NCBI GenBank assembly: GCA_964487545.1 | Contig: CAZARI010000006.1 | Location: 48,459 to 112,458, forward strand | From: SKUL01 sp964487545 | GTDB lineage: Bacteria > Bacteroidota > Bacteroidia > Flavobacteriales_D > SKUL01 | DNA: 64,000 nt | Reading direction: 5' to 3' | Shown: positions 27,226-35,560 of the stretch, piece by piece | Layout: each line of letters starts with the position of its first letter | Position numbering within the stretch: the first letter of the stretch is position 1 | The notes under the pieces: model-generated | Database searches by the model: none | What the model was told of the DNA's origin: nothing | What the model saw: only the letters and a program-made list of their open reading frames with translations | Translations under genes and position numbers: made by a program

Positions 27226-27672
27226 GTGGAAGGATTCTGGATCGAGTGGGGATATTGGGGATTGTTTTTGGCCAGTTTTCTGGCGGCAACAATTATCCCG
27301 TTCAGTTCTGAGGCTATTGTGGCGTTGATGCTGGCCGGACCATTTTCAAAAACCGGAATTCTGGTTGCGGCCACTGCCGGAAATTGGCTGGGCGGAGCAA
27401 GCGGATACGCCTTGGGTTATCTGGCCCGCTGGGAGTGGATCGAAAAACACCTGCGCATCGAAAGGGCGCGGGTTTATAGTTGGAAGCTGCGCATTGAGCG
27501 CTTCGGATCGGTATTGGCCTTTTTGTGTTGGCTGCCAGGCGTGGGCGATATTCTGGCGGTTGCGCTCGGTGTGTTTCGCATTTCGCTATTTAAAGTGATG
27601 TTTTGGATGCTCGTGGGTAAATTCTTGCGCTATTGGCTGGTAGTGGAGGGTGTTAAATGGGTGTTTTTTTGA
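27226..27672 (+). CDS. YqaA/DedA-like (SNARE-associated) membrane protein, GTG start
   Basis: A 148-residue polytopic protein of the YqaA/VTT-like group. The open frame extends back to 27061 but that part overlaps the divergent barrel gene; GTG at 27226 gives a family-like N-terminus (EGFWIEWGYWGLFLASFLA), with GTG 27208 as an alternative. Conserved features: FLAATIIPFSSEAIVALML (helix 1 and the re-entrant loop), GNWLGGASGYALGYLARW, and FLCWLPGVGDILAVALGVFR near the C-terminus. DedA-superfamily proteins act in lipid-carrier or small-molecule transport; the role of YqaA itself is not established. It marks the left boundary of the AT-rich island. Confidence 0.85.
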   Translation: MEGFWIEWGYWGLFLASFLAATIIPFSSEAIVALMLAGPFSKTGILVAATAGNWLGGASGYALGYLARWEWIEKHLRIERARVYSWKLRIERFGSVLAFLCWLPGVGDILAVALGVFRISLFKVMFWMLVGKFLRYWLVVEGVKWVFF

Positions 27673-27778
27673 TGTTGATAGTGGTGTTTAATTTTGGCGA
27701 CTTCGAAAATATACAACTACCTTCGGATTTGACACTTATCCAGCCTTCTTATAGCCGATTTTGGGGTGTTGTTTTTTT

Positions 27779-28072
27779 TTACGTTGACATTGGTTTTACG
27801 TTGATTTGTCCGCCAATGGCTTTCAATACTTTCATTATTGTTTCAAATTGTGGTTTTGCTCCCGCCGATAATGCTTTGTAGAGACTTGGTCTACTCATTC
27901 CTGTTTTCTCCGCAATTTTAGTCATTCCGATTGACTTTGCAATATGTCCGATTGCTATTATTAAATCAGAGCTGTCACCATCTTCGAGAACTGTATTCAG
28001 ATATTCAGCAATCATTTCTTCGCTGTCCAAATAGTCTGCTATGTCAAATCTTGAGGTTTTCATTTCAATCAT
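27779..28072 (-). CDS. HigA-like antitoxin (HI1420 / addiction module antidote family)
   Basis: A 97-residue DNA-binding antitoxin. Residues 50-80 form a helix-turn-helix (MTKIAEKTGMSRPSLYKALS), and the N-terminus contains the family segment FDIADYLDSEEMIAEYLN. The stop of the toxin gene lies within the first codons (8-nt overlap if ATG 28072 is used; ATG 28063 is the alternative). Toxin-first order with such an overlap is the usual HigBA/HI1419-HI1420 arrangement. It should neutralise the toxin by direct binding and repress the shared promoter through the palindrome at 28376-28391. Confidence 0.9.
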   Translation of the reverse strand: MIEMKTSRFDIADYLDSEEMIAEYLNTVLEDGDSSDLIIAIGHIAKSIGMTKIAEKTGMSRPSLYKALSAGAKPQFETIMKVLKAIGGQINVKPMST

Positions 28073-28367
28073 CTTTTATTTTGTTCCAGATTTTTTTCGC
28101 TTTTTCTATATCCTTTTGTTGAGTCGATTTATCTCCACCAATTAGAAGAATAACAATTTTTTTGTCGTTTTCCTTAAAATAAACTCGGTAGCCTTTAGCG
28201 TAATTAATTCTCATTTCGCTAATTCCGTCTCCGATAGGTTTACAATCACCGAAATGTTCATTCGTTTCAAGTTTTTGGATTCGGAAAAGTATTTTAGATT
28301 TTGTCCGAATGTCTTTCAGCTTTCTAAACCAATTGTCAAATTCAGATGTTTTTTCCGTAGTTATCAT
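28065..28367 (-). CDS. RelE/ParE-superfamily toxin (HI1419 / HigB-like)
   Basis: A 100-residue basic protein with the RelE/ParE fold: EFDNWFRKLKDIRTKSKILF at the N-terminus, SEMRINYAKGYRVYF at about 69-83 and KKIVILLIGGDKSTQQKDI at 88-106 of the alignment, matching the addiction-module killer family. Members are usually ribosome-dependent mRNA endonucleases. The catalytic residues of this branch are weakly conserved, so activity is inferred only from family and pairing with the downstream antitoxin. The gene has its own promoter and operator 24-31 nt upstream and is much more AT-rich than core genes. Confidence 0.9.
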   Translation of the reverse strand: MITTEKTSEFDNWFRKLKDIRTKSKILFRIQKLETNEHFGDCKPIGDGISEMRINYAKGYRVYFKENDKKIVILLIGGDKSTQQKDIEKAKKIWNKIKDD

Positions 28368-28375
28368 TCAAAAGT

Positions 28376-28398
28376 GTATCCACTTAGATACAAATATA
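28376..28398 (-). promoter_or_regulatory. Promoter and operator-like palindrome of the toxin-antitoxin operon
   Basis: On the minus strand TATATTTG (28398-28391) is a perfect -7 element. Directly downstream, overlapping the expected transcription start near 28384, lies the inverted repeat GTATC-CACTTA-GATAC (28376-28391). That is the expected place for antitoxin autorepression. Confidence 0.6.
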
Positions 28399-28436
28399 GT
28401 GAATATTTTGGATCTGAAAAGGACTTTTGATTTATT

Positions 28437-28760
28437 CTAAAAGTTCGTCTTAAATGTGCCACAACCCCACTTCAAGCTCGCTTGATTTTGCTTGAGTTGC
28501 CATCTCAACAAAAATGCACAAATTTCTGAGAAAGGGCTCCATCTGTTTGAAATTGACTGTAAAAGGCCATTTGAGGAGGTTTTGAGCCAAAAAAAGCCGG
28601 TAAATAAAGCCAAACTTGCACCAAATACTTCTTTCAGCTCCTCAGATGATACCAAGGCCATTAATCGCTTGAGGTTGTAGGCTATGAAAATCAGACCCAC
28701 ATCGGCAGCAGCATGGCGGATGTGCTTTATTACACCTTGCATCTGACCGTACATTCTATT
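28437..28760 (-). pseudogene. C-terminal fragment of an IS1182-like transposase
   Basis: The open frame runs 28913-28437 (158 aa), but only the part from about 28757 reads as transposase: MQGVIKHIRHAAADVGLIF then IAYNLKRLMAL, the characteristic C-terminal helix of IS1182/DDE_Tnp_1_6 enzymes. The catalytic DDE core is absent. The upstream part of the frame (28758-28913) has no transposase similarity and seems to be unrelated sequence that happens to stay open. Its 3' end (28461-28557) is repeated at 30369-30465. It is non-functional. Confidence 0.7.
28461..28557 (+). repeat. Direct repeat, left copy (IS 3'-end sequence)
   Basis: About 97 nt, roughly 85 percent identical by eye to 30369-30465 in the same orientation. 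The core TTGATTTTGCTTGAGTTGCC and AACAAAAATGCACAAATTTC are shared exactly. Confidence 0.85.
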
Positions 28761-28928
28761 CAACTTATCAAGAAAAATGATGTGGAAAATGGGGTTTGAG
28801 AAGGTGTGACGTTTTGGCGCTTGGCGCAGTGGCGGATTTTTAGCTCTAAGTTTATAAAAGTTCCAAATGTTTGTTTTAGCACAAATGCTCATTAATGTTC
28901 CGTCAGCCGCCATATTGCCGAACCGATG

Positions 28929-30325
28929 TTAGTGGCTGGCAATTTTGTCGTTAAGTCGTTCCGCCAAGTTTTCAATTTCGTTATATTTGGCTAATTTTTG
29001 TAGCCATTTTTTGGGTATGTTTTCAATTCCATAAAGTAGTCCTGCAAGTCCGCCTGTTACTGCGCCTGTTGTGTCTGTGTCACTACCTAAGTTCACTGCT
29101 TTTAAAACTGCTTCTTTATAATTATCTGTTGTCAGTAAACACCAAATACTTGCTTCAAGTGTATGCAAAACATAACCACTACTATTAATTTCGTCTTCTT
29201 CAGTTATAGCTATTTCGCCTTTTAGCAATCTGTCAAACTTTGCAATTTCTGTCGGATTGACTGCAAGACTTGCCAAGTGATTTGAAATTTCAGTTTTTAA
29301 GTTTTTATAAATTTCAAATTTGTCTTTGCCTGATAAAATTTGCTTTGCAAATTCAAGATAGTAGAAGCAAGCAATTACAGAACGAATATGTCCATGTGTA
29401 ATTGAAGAAACTTTTTTTGTAATGTCGTAACGTTCCTGAATTGGTTTGTCAAGTAAATAAAAAAGTAAAGGTAAAATTCGCATAAGCGAACCATTACCAT
29501 TGTCCGTTTCGTCAAAACCGCCTGCTAATTCTGGCTTTTCGCCTTTTGCAAGTCTTGAAATTGCTTACTAGTTGCAATGCCAATATCAAAAACGCGTCCG
29601 TGTGGTGTCCAATAATTTTCGTGTGTCCATTTCACAAAGTTTTGTCCGATAATATTCAGGTCAAAATCCTGTGTCAATGCTTCCGCCAGGCAAAATGTTA
29701 GCGAACTGTCGTCTGACCAAGTTCCTGCTGGTAAATTGTAGGTTCCGTAACCATTCATATCTGTTACGGGATTTTTGCTAATCGTTTGTCTACTCTTGAA
29801 TTCAACTGGAACTCCTAATGCATCGCCAACCGCAACTCCCAAAAGTGCAGGTTTAATTTTTTCGGAATAATCAACGCCTTGATTTGTGAAAAGCATATTT
29901 CCAAAGTTGCTCCAACCTTTTAAGGCATCCGTTTCTGATTGGATGTTTCTGCTTGAATTAATGTTGTTTACATCTATTCCTAAAAGTCCTCTTTCAATTA
30001 AAAATGAAAAAGTTTCAATGTCGGTATTGTCGGCTTCATTTTTATATTTTTCTTGGTTTCTTTCTACCCAAAACTCTTTTATGGTGTAGCCTTCAGTTAC
30101 TTTGTTGAGTTTTGCTTTGTACATTCCGTTGCCTGTCCAAGAGCGGTGAAAGTAAAGCCACTCGTTTTCGTAATAAATGAACCATTTGTCTTCCATTTGT
30201 TGAGGAATAAGTCCATTTTTCAATTTAGAAAACTGCTTGACTGTAAACAATAAGTCTATGTCAATCCGTTTTGGATTGTCAATAGGAATGTTTTTCCAAG
30301 TATCTTTTGTCGCTGTTTCGTTCAT
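28929..30325 (-). pseudogene. ADP-ribosylglycohydrolase with extra N-terminal domain, frameshifted
   Basis: Two adjoining frames make one protein of about 465 residues. Part 1 (30325-29525) starts at ATG 30325. Its first ~110 residues form an uncharacterised domain (WKNIPIDNPKRIDIDLLF, MEDKWFIYYENEWLYFHRSW). The ADP-ribosylglycohydrolase domain then begins (GVAVGDALGVPVEFKSR, GTWSDDSSLTFCLAEAL). Part 2 (29483-28929) continues it: the metal site LGSDTDTTGAVTGGLAG and a family-typical MRILPLLFYL. In the gap the frame reads SRLAKGEKPELAGG and DETDNGNGSLMR once one base is restored near 29566 (AGTAAGC would be AGTAAAGC). All visible metal-binding motifs are intact, so the lesion is a single deletion: recent decay or an assembly error in an A run. 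Family members remove ADP-ribose from arginine or other targets. Confidence 0.85.
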
Positions 30326-30368
30326 TTACGCTGTCTTGGTTTGCTTGCCATTAACGCCAGCTCGTCTC

Positions 30369-30465
30369 ACAACACCCACTCCAAGGTCGCTTGATTTTGC
30401 TTGAGTTGCCATCCCAACAAAAATGCACAAATTTCTCAAAAAGGGCGCACTCTGGTGAAATCGAC
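30369..30465 (+). repeat. Direct repeat, right copy (IS 3'-end sequence)
   Basis: Copy of 28461-28557. Here the IS 3' end is fused directly to the N-terminal coding part of the transposase (30466-30605), so this copy is an internal-deletion derivative. Confidence 0.85.
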
Positions 30466-30607
30466 CTTCTTCACTGTAGTCTAACCGAAAACCGAATTCC
30501 TCCAGTGGCAAGCTATTCACAAAGGCATCAATCACCCGCACCGGGTTGTCTGCATCCACAGCCTCATCAAGGCAATGTGTGTTGATCTTGTTCCATTGCG
30601 GTGGGCC
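30369..30607 (-). pseudogene. Internally deleted IS1182-like element (transposase N-terminus fused to IS end)
   Basis: Reading on the minus strand, the frame LDEAVDADNPVRVIDAFVNS then LPLEEFGFRLDY (about 30575-30480) is the N-terminal segment of IS1182-family transposases, which normally start near this motif. After RLDYSEEG it runs into the same sequence that ends the other IS copy at 28461, in a different frame, and terminates. About a kilobase of catalytic core is missing, so the element could move only with help in trans. It lies between the mfd stop and the ADP-ribosylglycohydrolase start. Confidence 0.7.
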
Positions 30608-30648
30608 AGTGTACAGTGAGGAGCACCGTTAGCTGACCATTAAACTCG

Positions 30649-33600
30649 CTACCCGCGCACCAACGGCCGGATGACCGCTTGCGCCTGGTCAATGTTCTTC
30701 ACGCCCGGATACGACAACCGCAGTTTGCCGTCTTTTTCATACATCTTGTATTTGTCAGGAGCGGATTGCACCTGCTGCAACACCATTGAGAATTGGGCCG
30801 ACTGAAAGTAGTCGCTGTCTTCGCTGGCCGCAAAATGCGCAATGAGTTTACCGCCTTTGAGCGTGAGTTTTTCCCATCCGATTTGCTGAGCCAACCACCG
30901 CAGACGTATGGCTTCGAAAAGATCCCGGGTAGGTTGTGGAACCGGGCCAAAACGGTCTGTTAGCTTTTCTTGATAATCTTGTAGTTCACCTTCGGTTTTC
31001 AGGTCGTCGAGTTCGCGGTAAATTTGCAATCGTTCGGTGGTGTCCACAATATAATCGTCGGGGATGAGGATTTCAAAATCGGTTTCGAGCGCACAATCCT
31101 TTGCCACCAAAGCGCTGTCTTCACCCAGATACAGGTCTTTAAATTCTGTTTCCTGCAATTCCTGAATGGCTTCTTCCAGAATTTTCTGATAGGTGTCGAA
31201 ACCGATGTCGGTAATGAATCCGCTTTGGTCGGCGCCAAGCAAATCTCCGGCTCCGCGAATGTCCAAATCGCGCATGGCGATGTTCATGCCGCTGCCCAGA
31301 TCTGAAAACTGCTCAATGGCCTGCAACCGTTTGCGCGACTCTTCGCTCAGGTGCTGAACCGGCGGCGCGAGTAAATAGCAGAATGCCTTTCGGTTGGAGC
31401 GGCCCACTCTGCCGCGCAACTGGTGCAAATCGCTGAGCCCAAACTTGTGGGCATCCATGATAATCATCGTGTTGGCATTTGGAATGTCAATGCCCGATTC
31501 AATAATCGTGGTGGCCACCAGCACATCGTACAAGCCGTCCATAAAATCGAGCATCACTTCCTCCAGCTTATCGCCGGCCATTTGTCCGTGACCAATACAC
31601 ACCTTCACCCCTGGGCAGTTGCGACCGATCATGGCCGCCACTTCTTTAATGTTTTGAATTTTATTGTTGACGAAATAGACTTGACCTCCGCGTGAAACTT
31701 CATAATTGACGGCATCTGCTACAAAGTCTTCGCTAAATGAGCGCACTTCGGTAAACACCGGATGGCGGTTGGGAGGCGGTGTGTTGATGATGGAAAGGTC
31801 GCGGGCCTTCATCATCGAAAATTGTAGTGTTCTCGGAATGGGTGTGGCGGTCATGGTAAGGGTATCGACGTGCTCGCGAAGGGTTTTCAGCTTGTCTTTT
31901 ACCCCCACACCAAATTTTTGTTCTTCGTCGATAATCAACAAACCCAGATCCTTGAATTTCACTTTCGAACCGGTGAGTTTGTGCGTTCCGATGATGATGT
32001 CAATGCTGCCATCGGCCAGTCCTTTCAGCGTTTCGGTTTGTTTTTTCTGACTTTTAAAGCGGTTGATATAATCTACGCGGCACGGAAAGTCGCGCAGTCT
32101 TTCGCTAAAGTTTTTAAAGTGCTGAAGCGAGAGAATGGTTGTTGGCACGAGCACAGCCACCTGCTTGTTGTCGCCAACGGCTTTGAAGGCGGCGCGGATG
32201 GCGATTTCGGTTTTTCCAAATCCCACGTCACCGCAGATCAGCCGATCCATTGGCGAATCGCTTTCCATATCGCGTTTCACATCCTGCGTGGCTTTGTACT
32301 GATCGGGCGTGTCTTCATACATAAACGAAGCCTCCAGTTCGGTTTGCAAATAGGTGTCCGGCGAAAAAGCAAAACCCTTTGAAGCCTTTCGCTTGGCATA
32401 GAGTTTAATCAGGTCGTAGGCAATTTCTTTAACGCGCGATTTTGCCTTGGCTTTGCTTTTGGCCCAGACGCCCGATCCGAGCTTGTGCACTTTCGGTTGG
32501 GTGCCTTCTTTTCCGGTGTATTTAGCAATGCGGTGCAGTGAGTGAATGCTTACGTATAGCAGGTCGTTGTCGCGGTATTGCAAACGGATGGCTTCTTGTT
32601 CTTTTCCGTTGACTTTGATTTTTTCCAGTCCCGAAAATACCCCCACACCGTGGTCGATATGCGTCACATAATCGCCCGGTTGTAGGTTGCTGAGCTCGCG
32701 AATGGTGAGGGCCTGCCGGTTTTTTTTAAATCCTTCTTTCAGTCGGAAGCGGTGGTAGCGTTCAAATAGCTGATGATCGGTGTAGGCAATGATTTTACGG
32801 TCGCTGTCGATGAACCCTTCGTGCAGCGACATTTGCATCGGTGTGAAGTGAGCTTCGCGATCAATGTCTTCAAAAATCCGCTCCAAGCGCTCCATCTGTC
32901 GCGGGTTATTGGAAAAGATGAAATTGCGATAGCCTTGTCGCTCGTTGTTTTTGAGATTGTCGGCCAGCAGTTCAAAGTTTTTGTTGAAACTCGGCTGGGG
33001 CTTGATATTGAAGACCAGGCTGGTACCCTCAGCGCTGGCGGCTTGCATGCCAAAATCCAGCACTACGAGCGGTGCCAAAACGGCATCGAATGCGTCAGGA
33101 GTTAGGTAGCAAACTTCTGGCGGCACGTGTTGGGTGGGGCTGTTGAGCTGTTCATAGTGATCGCGGGCAATGCGAAATTCCTTGCTCACTTTCTCTCTTA
33201 CCAGTGCTTGTCCGCTGAGCCACACCACGGCATCGTCGCCTGCAAATTCAATCAGCGTCTGGTAATCTTCGCTCGTGATTTTAGTACTGACGTTGGGAAC
33301 GATTTCTACCCGGTCGGCGGTTTTGATGGAGCGCTGATCTACCGGATCGAATAAACGAATGGTATCCACTTCTTCGCCGAAAAGTTCCATGCGGTAGGGA
33401 TATTCGTTTGCAAATGAAAAAATGTCGACAATTCCACCGCGAACAGCATATTGACCCGGTTCAAACACGTACTCCTGCAGCTCAAAACCCAGGTCGTCCA
33501 TGATTTCGTGGATAAATTCCATCGAGTATTTTTCACCGCGTTTAATGCGGTACGAATTGCTCTTGAGCGTTCTTTTATCGACTACTTTTTCGGCCAGCGC

Positions 33601-33981
33601 TTCGGGATGGGTCACGATCAATCTGGGGCTTCGGCTGCGCGAGAGGTTGTTGAGCACTTCGGCACGCATGGCTATGTTGGCGTTGTCGCTCGATTCAAAA
33701 GCGTAGGCCACGCGATACGATTCGGGAAAGAACAATAACACCGCCGAATTTTCAAGCAGTCCTTCGAGGTCGTTGTGAAAGTAGGCCGCCTTTTCTTTGT
33801 CTTCGAGTACGATGATAAAGGTTTTATCGCTGTTTCGAAAAGCCGTGCCGATCAATACAGCCGCAAAAGATCCTGCTAATCCCCGGAGATTAATTTTAGT
33901 TTTGGATTGTTCCAAGAGGTTGCCGAGCTGCTTGAGTTGCGCATCCTCCTGATACATCCGCAGTAATTCTTCAATTTTCAT
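30649..33981 (-). CDS. mfd: Transcription-repair coupling factor Mfd
   Basis: A 1110-residue ATP-dependent translocase that removes stalled RNA polymerase and recruits UvrA. Domains in order: UvrB-like N-terminal region (1-330), RNA-polymerase-interacting CarD-like module (about 455-520, LQPGDYVTHIDHGVGVFSGL), helicase motor with Walker A GDVGFGKTEIAIRA (about 590-603), the DEAD-like box IIDEEQKFGV, and SF2 motifs TMTATPIPRT and QLRGRVGRSN, then the C-terminal TRCF domain (about 960-1060). The ATG overlaps the fbp stop (ATGA), so the two are translationally coupled, an unusual pairing. Length is normal. Confidence 0.97.
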   Translation of the reverse strand: MKIEELLRMYQEDAQLKQLGNLLEQSKTKINLRGLAGSFAAVLIGTAFRNSDKTFIIVLEDKEKAAYFHNDLEGLLENSAVLLFFPESYRVAYAFESSDNANIAMRAEVLNNLSRSRSPRLIVTHPEALAEKVVDKRTLKSNSYRIKRGEKYSMEFIHEIMDDLGFELQEYVFEPGQYAVRGGIVDIFSFANEYPYRMELFGEEVDTIRLFDPVDQRSIKTADRVEIVPNVSTKITSEDYQTLIEFAGDDAVVWLSGQALVREKVSKEFRIARDHYEQLNSPTQHVPPEVCYLTPDAFDAVLAPLVVLDFGMQAASAEGTSLVFNIKPQPSFNKNFELLADNLKNNERQGYRNFIFSNNPRQMERLERIFEDIDREAHFTPMQMSLHEGFIDSDRKIIAYTDHQLFERYHRFRLKEGFKKNRQALTIRELSNLQPGDYVTHIDHGVGVFSGLEKIKVNGKEQEAIRLQYRDNDLLYVSIHSLHRIAKYTGKEGTQPKVHKLGSGVWAKSKAKAKSRVKEIAYDLIKLYAKRKASKGFAFSPDTYLQTELEASFMYEDTPDQYKATQDVKRDMESDSPMDRLICGDVGFGKTEIAIRAAFKAVGDNKQVAVLVPTTILSLQHFKNFSERLRDFPCRVDYINRFKSQKKQTETLKGLADGSIDIIIGTHKLTGSKVKFKDLGLLIIDEEQKFGVGVKDKLKTLREHVDTLTMTATPIPRTLQFSMMKARDLSIINTPPPNRHPVFTEVRSFSEDFVADAVNYEVSRGGQVYFVNNKIQNIKEVAAMIGRNCPGVKVCIGHGQMAGDKLEEVMLDFMDGLYDVLVATTIIESGIDIPNANTMIIMDAHKFGLSDLHQLRGRVGRSNRKAFCYLLAPPVQHLSEESRKRLQAIEQFSDLGSGMNIAMRDLDIRGAGDLLGADQSGFITDIGFDTYQKILEEAIQELQETEFKDLYLGEDSALVAKDCALETDFEILIPDDYIVDTTERLQIYRELDDLKTEGELQDYQEKLTDRFGPVPQPTRDLFEAIRLRWLAQQIGWEKLTLKGGKLIAHFAASEDSDYFQSAQFSMVLQQVQSAPDKYKMYEKDGKLRLSYPGVKNIDQAQAVIRPLVRG

Positions 33982-35006
33982 GCTTTGTCTACACCCTGTG
34001 GTTTGTGGTGAGCAATGAAATTAACGGCCCGTTCAACCATATCGGGCGATCCGATAATGAGCGGGGAGCGCTGGTGCAATTCAGCGGGTTTGATTTCGAG
34101 CGTGCGCTGTGTGCCGGTGGTGGCGATTCCTCCGGCTTGTTCGGCGATAAGGGCCAGCGTATTGCACTCGTAAAGCAATCGCAATTTGCCGTTTGGGTTA
34201 TCTGTTGTGGCCGGATACAGGTATATTCCACCTTTGATCAGGTTGCGGTGAAAGTCTGAAACCAACGAGCCGATATAGCGTGAAGTGTACGCGCCCGATC
34301 CGTTTGCGCTGCTTTTGCAGTGATCGAGAAAGGCCTGGACGCCCGGTGCAAACCGCTGGTAGTTGGCTTCGTTGATGGAGTAAATGTTTCCGTTTTTCGG
34401 GAATCTCATATTCGGATGCGACAGACAGAACACACCAATCGACGCGTCGAGTGTGAAGCCGTTAACACCGTTGCCAGTGGTGTACACCAGCATGGTCGAC
34501 GAACCGTACACTACATATCCGGCGGCAACCTGCGCTGTTCCTGGTTGAAGGAAATCCTCGAGCACGGCGGGTGTTCCGATAGGCGATACCCGGCGGTAGA
34601 TCGAAAACAGCGTTCCGATGGAAACGTTTACATCGATATTAGACGAGCCGTCGAGTGGGTCGATCAGCACCACGTAGCGCCCGTTGTGGCATGCCGGATC
34701 GTCGAAGGCGATAAAGTCGTCGTTTTCTTCAGAGGCCACACCGCAAACTTCGTGTTGTGCGCGCAGGGCTTGAATGAATTGCGTGTTGGCATACACGTCA
34801 AGCTTTTGTTGTTCCTCGCCTTGAATGTTTTCGTTTCCGCTGGCACCGAGGATGTCATCGACCAGCCCGGCTTTGTTTACCTCGCGATTCACCACTTTGG
34901 CAGCCAGCCGCAGCGCACTTAGCAGACGGGTAAGTTCGCCCGTGGCGTAGGGAAAGTCATTCTGACGTTGGATAATGAACTCATTGAGTGTGGTGACGCG
35001 TGCCAT
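33978..35006 (-). CDS. fbp: Class I fructose-1,6-bisphosphatase
   Basis: A 342-residue gluconeogenic enzyme that hydrolyses fructose-1,6-bisphosphate to fructose-6-phosphate. The start at 35006 (MARVTTLNEFIIQRQND) fits the family; the frame is open to 35165 but that extension is not family-like and lies upstream of a probable promoter. The metal-binding signature DPLDGSSNIDVNVSIGTLFS sits near residues 108-127. Also seen are the substrate region YIGSLVSDFHRNLIKGGIYL and the C-terminal YECNTLALIAEQAGG. The stop overlaps the mfd start by 4 nt. Confidence 0.96.
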   Translation of the reverse strand: MARVTTLNEFIIQRQNDFPYATGELTRLLSALRLAAKVVNREVNKAGLVDDILGASGNENIQGEEQQKLDVYANTQFIQALRAQHEVCGVASEENDDFIAFDDPACHNGRYVVLIDPLDGSSNIDVNVSIGTLFSIYRRVSPIGTPAVLEDFLQPGTAQVAAGYVVYGSSTMLVYTTGNGVNGFTLDASIGVFCLSHPNMRFPKNGNIYSINEANYQRFAPGVQAFLDHCKSSANGSGAYTSRYIGSLVSDFHRNLIKGGIYLYPATTDNPNGKLRLLYECNTLALIAEQAGGIATTGTQRTLEIKPAELHQRSPLIIGSPDMVERAVNFIAHHKPQGVDKA

Positions 35007-35030
35007 GGGTGGTGTTGTTAATACTTTCTG

Positions 35031-35038
35031 CAAATATG
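35031..35038 (-). promoter_or_regulatory. Candidate -7 element for fbp-mfd
   Basis: CATATTTG on the minus strand (35038-35031) resembles TAnnTTTG with one change and would start transcription near 35024, 18 nt before ATG 35006. It excludes the longer 35165 start. Confidence 0.35.
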
Positions 35039-35148
35039 CCCGTTTTTTGGGGAAATTTAAAACCGACCACCAGTAGAAATGGCGAATGGGGTGGATTTGA
35101 TCGTTTTTACGGGTGTTGGGTGGAGTAGGACACCGGTCAATCAGTAGG

Positions 35149-35274
35149 ATGTGGAACAATGCCAAGAAGATAGCAAAATACCTTATCGGTATAGGGTTTG
35201 CTTTTGGACTTATGTTCTGGATATCAGTTCAGTGCGAACTGTTTTATACTGACTTTCTTCCTTGCACAAAATAA
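35149..35274 (+). CDS. Possible 41-residue single-helix membrane peptide
   Basis: An ATG-initiated 41-codon frame (MWNNAKKIAKYLIGIGFAFG...) that encodes a basic N-terminus and one 18-20-residue hydrophobic helix, then CELFYTDFLPCTK. There is no recognised family, no clear promoter and no Shine-Dalgarno. It lies in the 554-nt gap 35007-35560, which holds no other gene I can support. It may be chance. Confidence 0.2.
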   Translation: MWNNAKKIAKYLIGIGFAFGLMFWISVQCELFYTDFLPCTK

Positions 35275-35560
35275 GCCTTTCCGGTATTTTCACACCAAGG
35301 CAATACCGTTCGCCTTCTGAATTTGGATACCGTTCCCATAGGGATAAATCATACAGGTCGGTAACGTCACCACATGCTGGCCACTATCACCCGAAGTGAA
35401 ACCTCCAAAACAAGAACCATCGGATTCAATAGTCGTAAAGCCGAAACATTGTTCGACCTTTTTTGATCGAGAATCTGGAATCATTTACCATTTTCTGCCG
35501 GGCATCAGCTCAGCGAATGCAGGAATAACTTCTGGGCTATTTGGCGAATGGTAGCGGGAA
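35275..35560. other. Gap with no supported gene
   Basis: A 64-codon minus-strand frame at 35290-35484 has no signal peptide or recognised domain. The rest shows no repeat, RNA or terminator that I can identify. It may contain remnants of a decayed lipoprotein gene. Confidence 0.4.

Larger units (their letters stand above)
27673..30648. other. AT-rich accessory island between yqaA-like gene and mfd
   Basis: Base use shifts sharply to A+T compared with both flanks. The stretch holds a toxin-antitoxin pair, a broken IS1182-like transposase end, a frameshifted ADP-ribosylglycohydrolase and a second, internally deleted copy of the IS. All genes in it face the minus strand. Codon use is unlike the neighbouring core genes, which suggests horizontal acquisition; mfd and the yqaA-like gene are intact on either side. 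Confidence 0.7.

Noticed and set aside
35290..35484. 64-codon minus-strand frame
   Set aside because: No export signal or family; could be a remnant but nothing supports expression.
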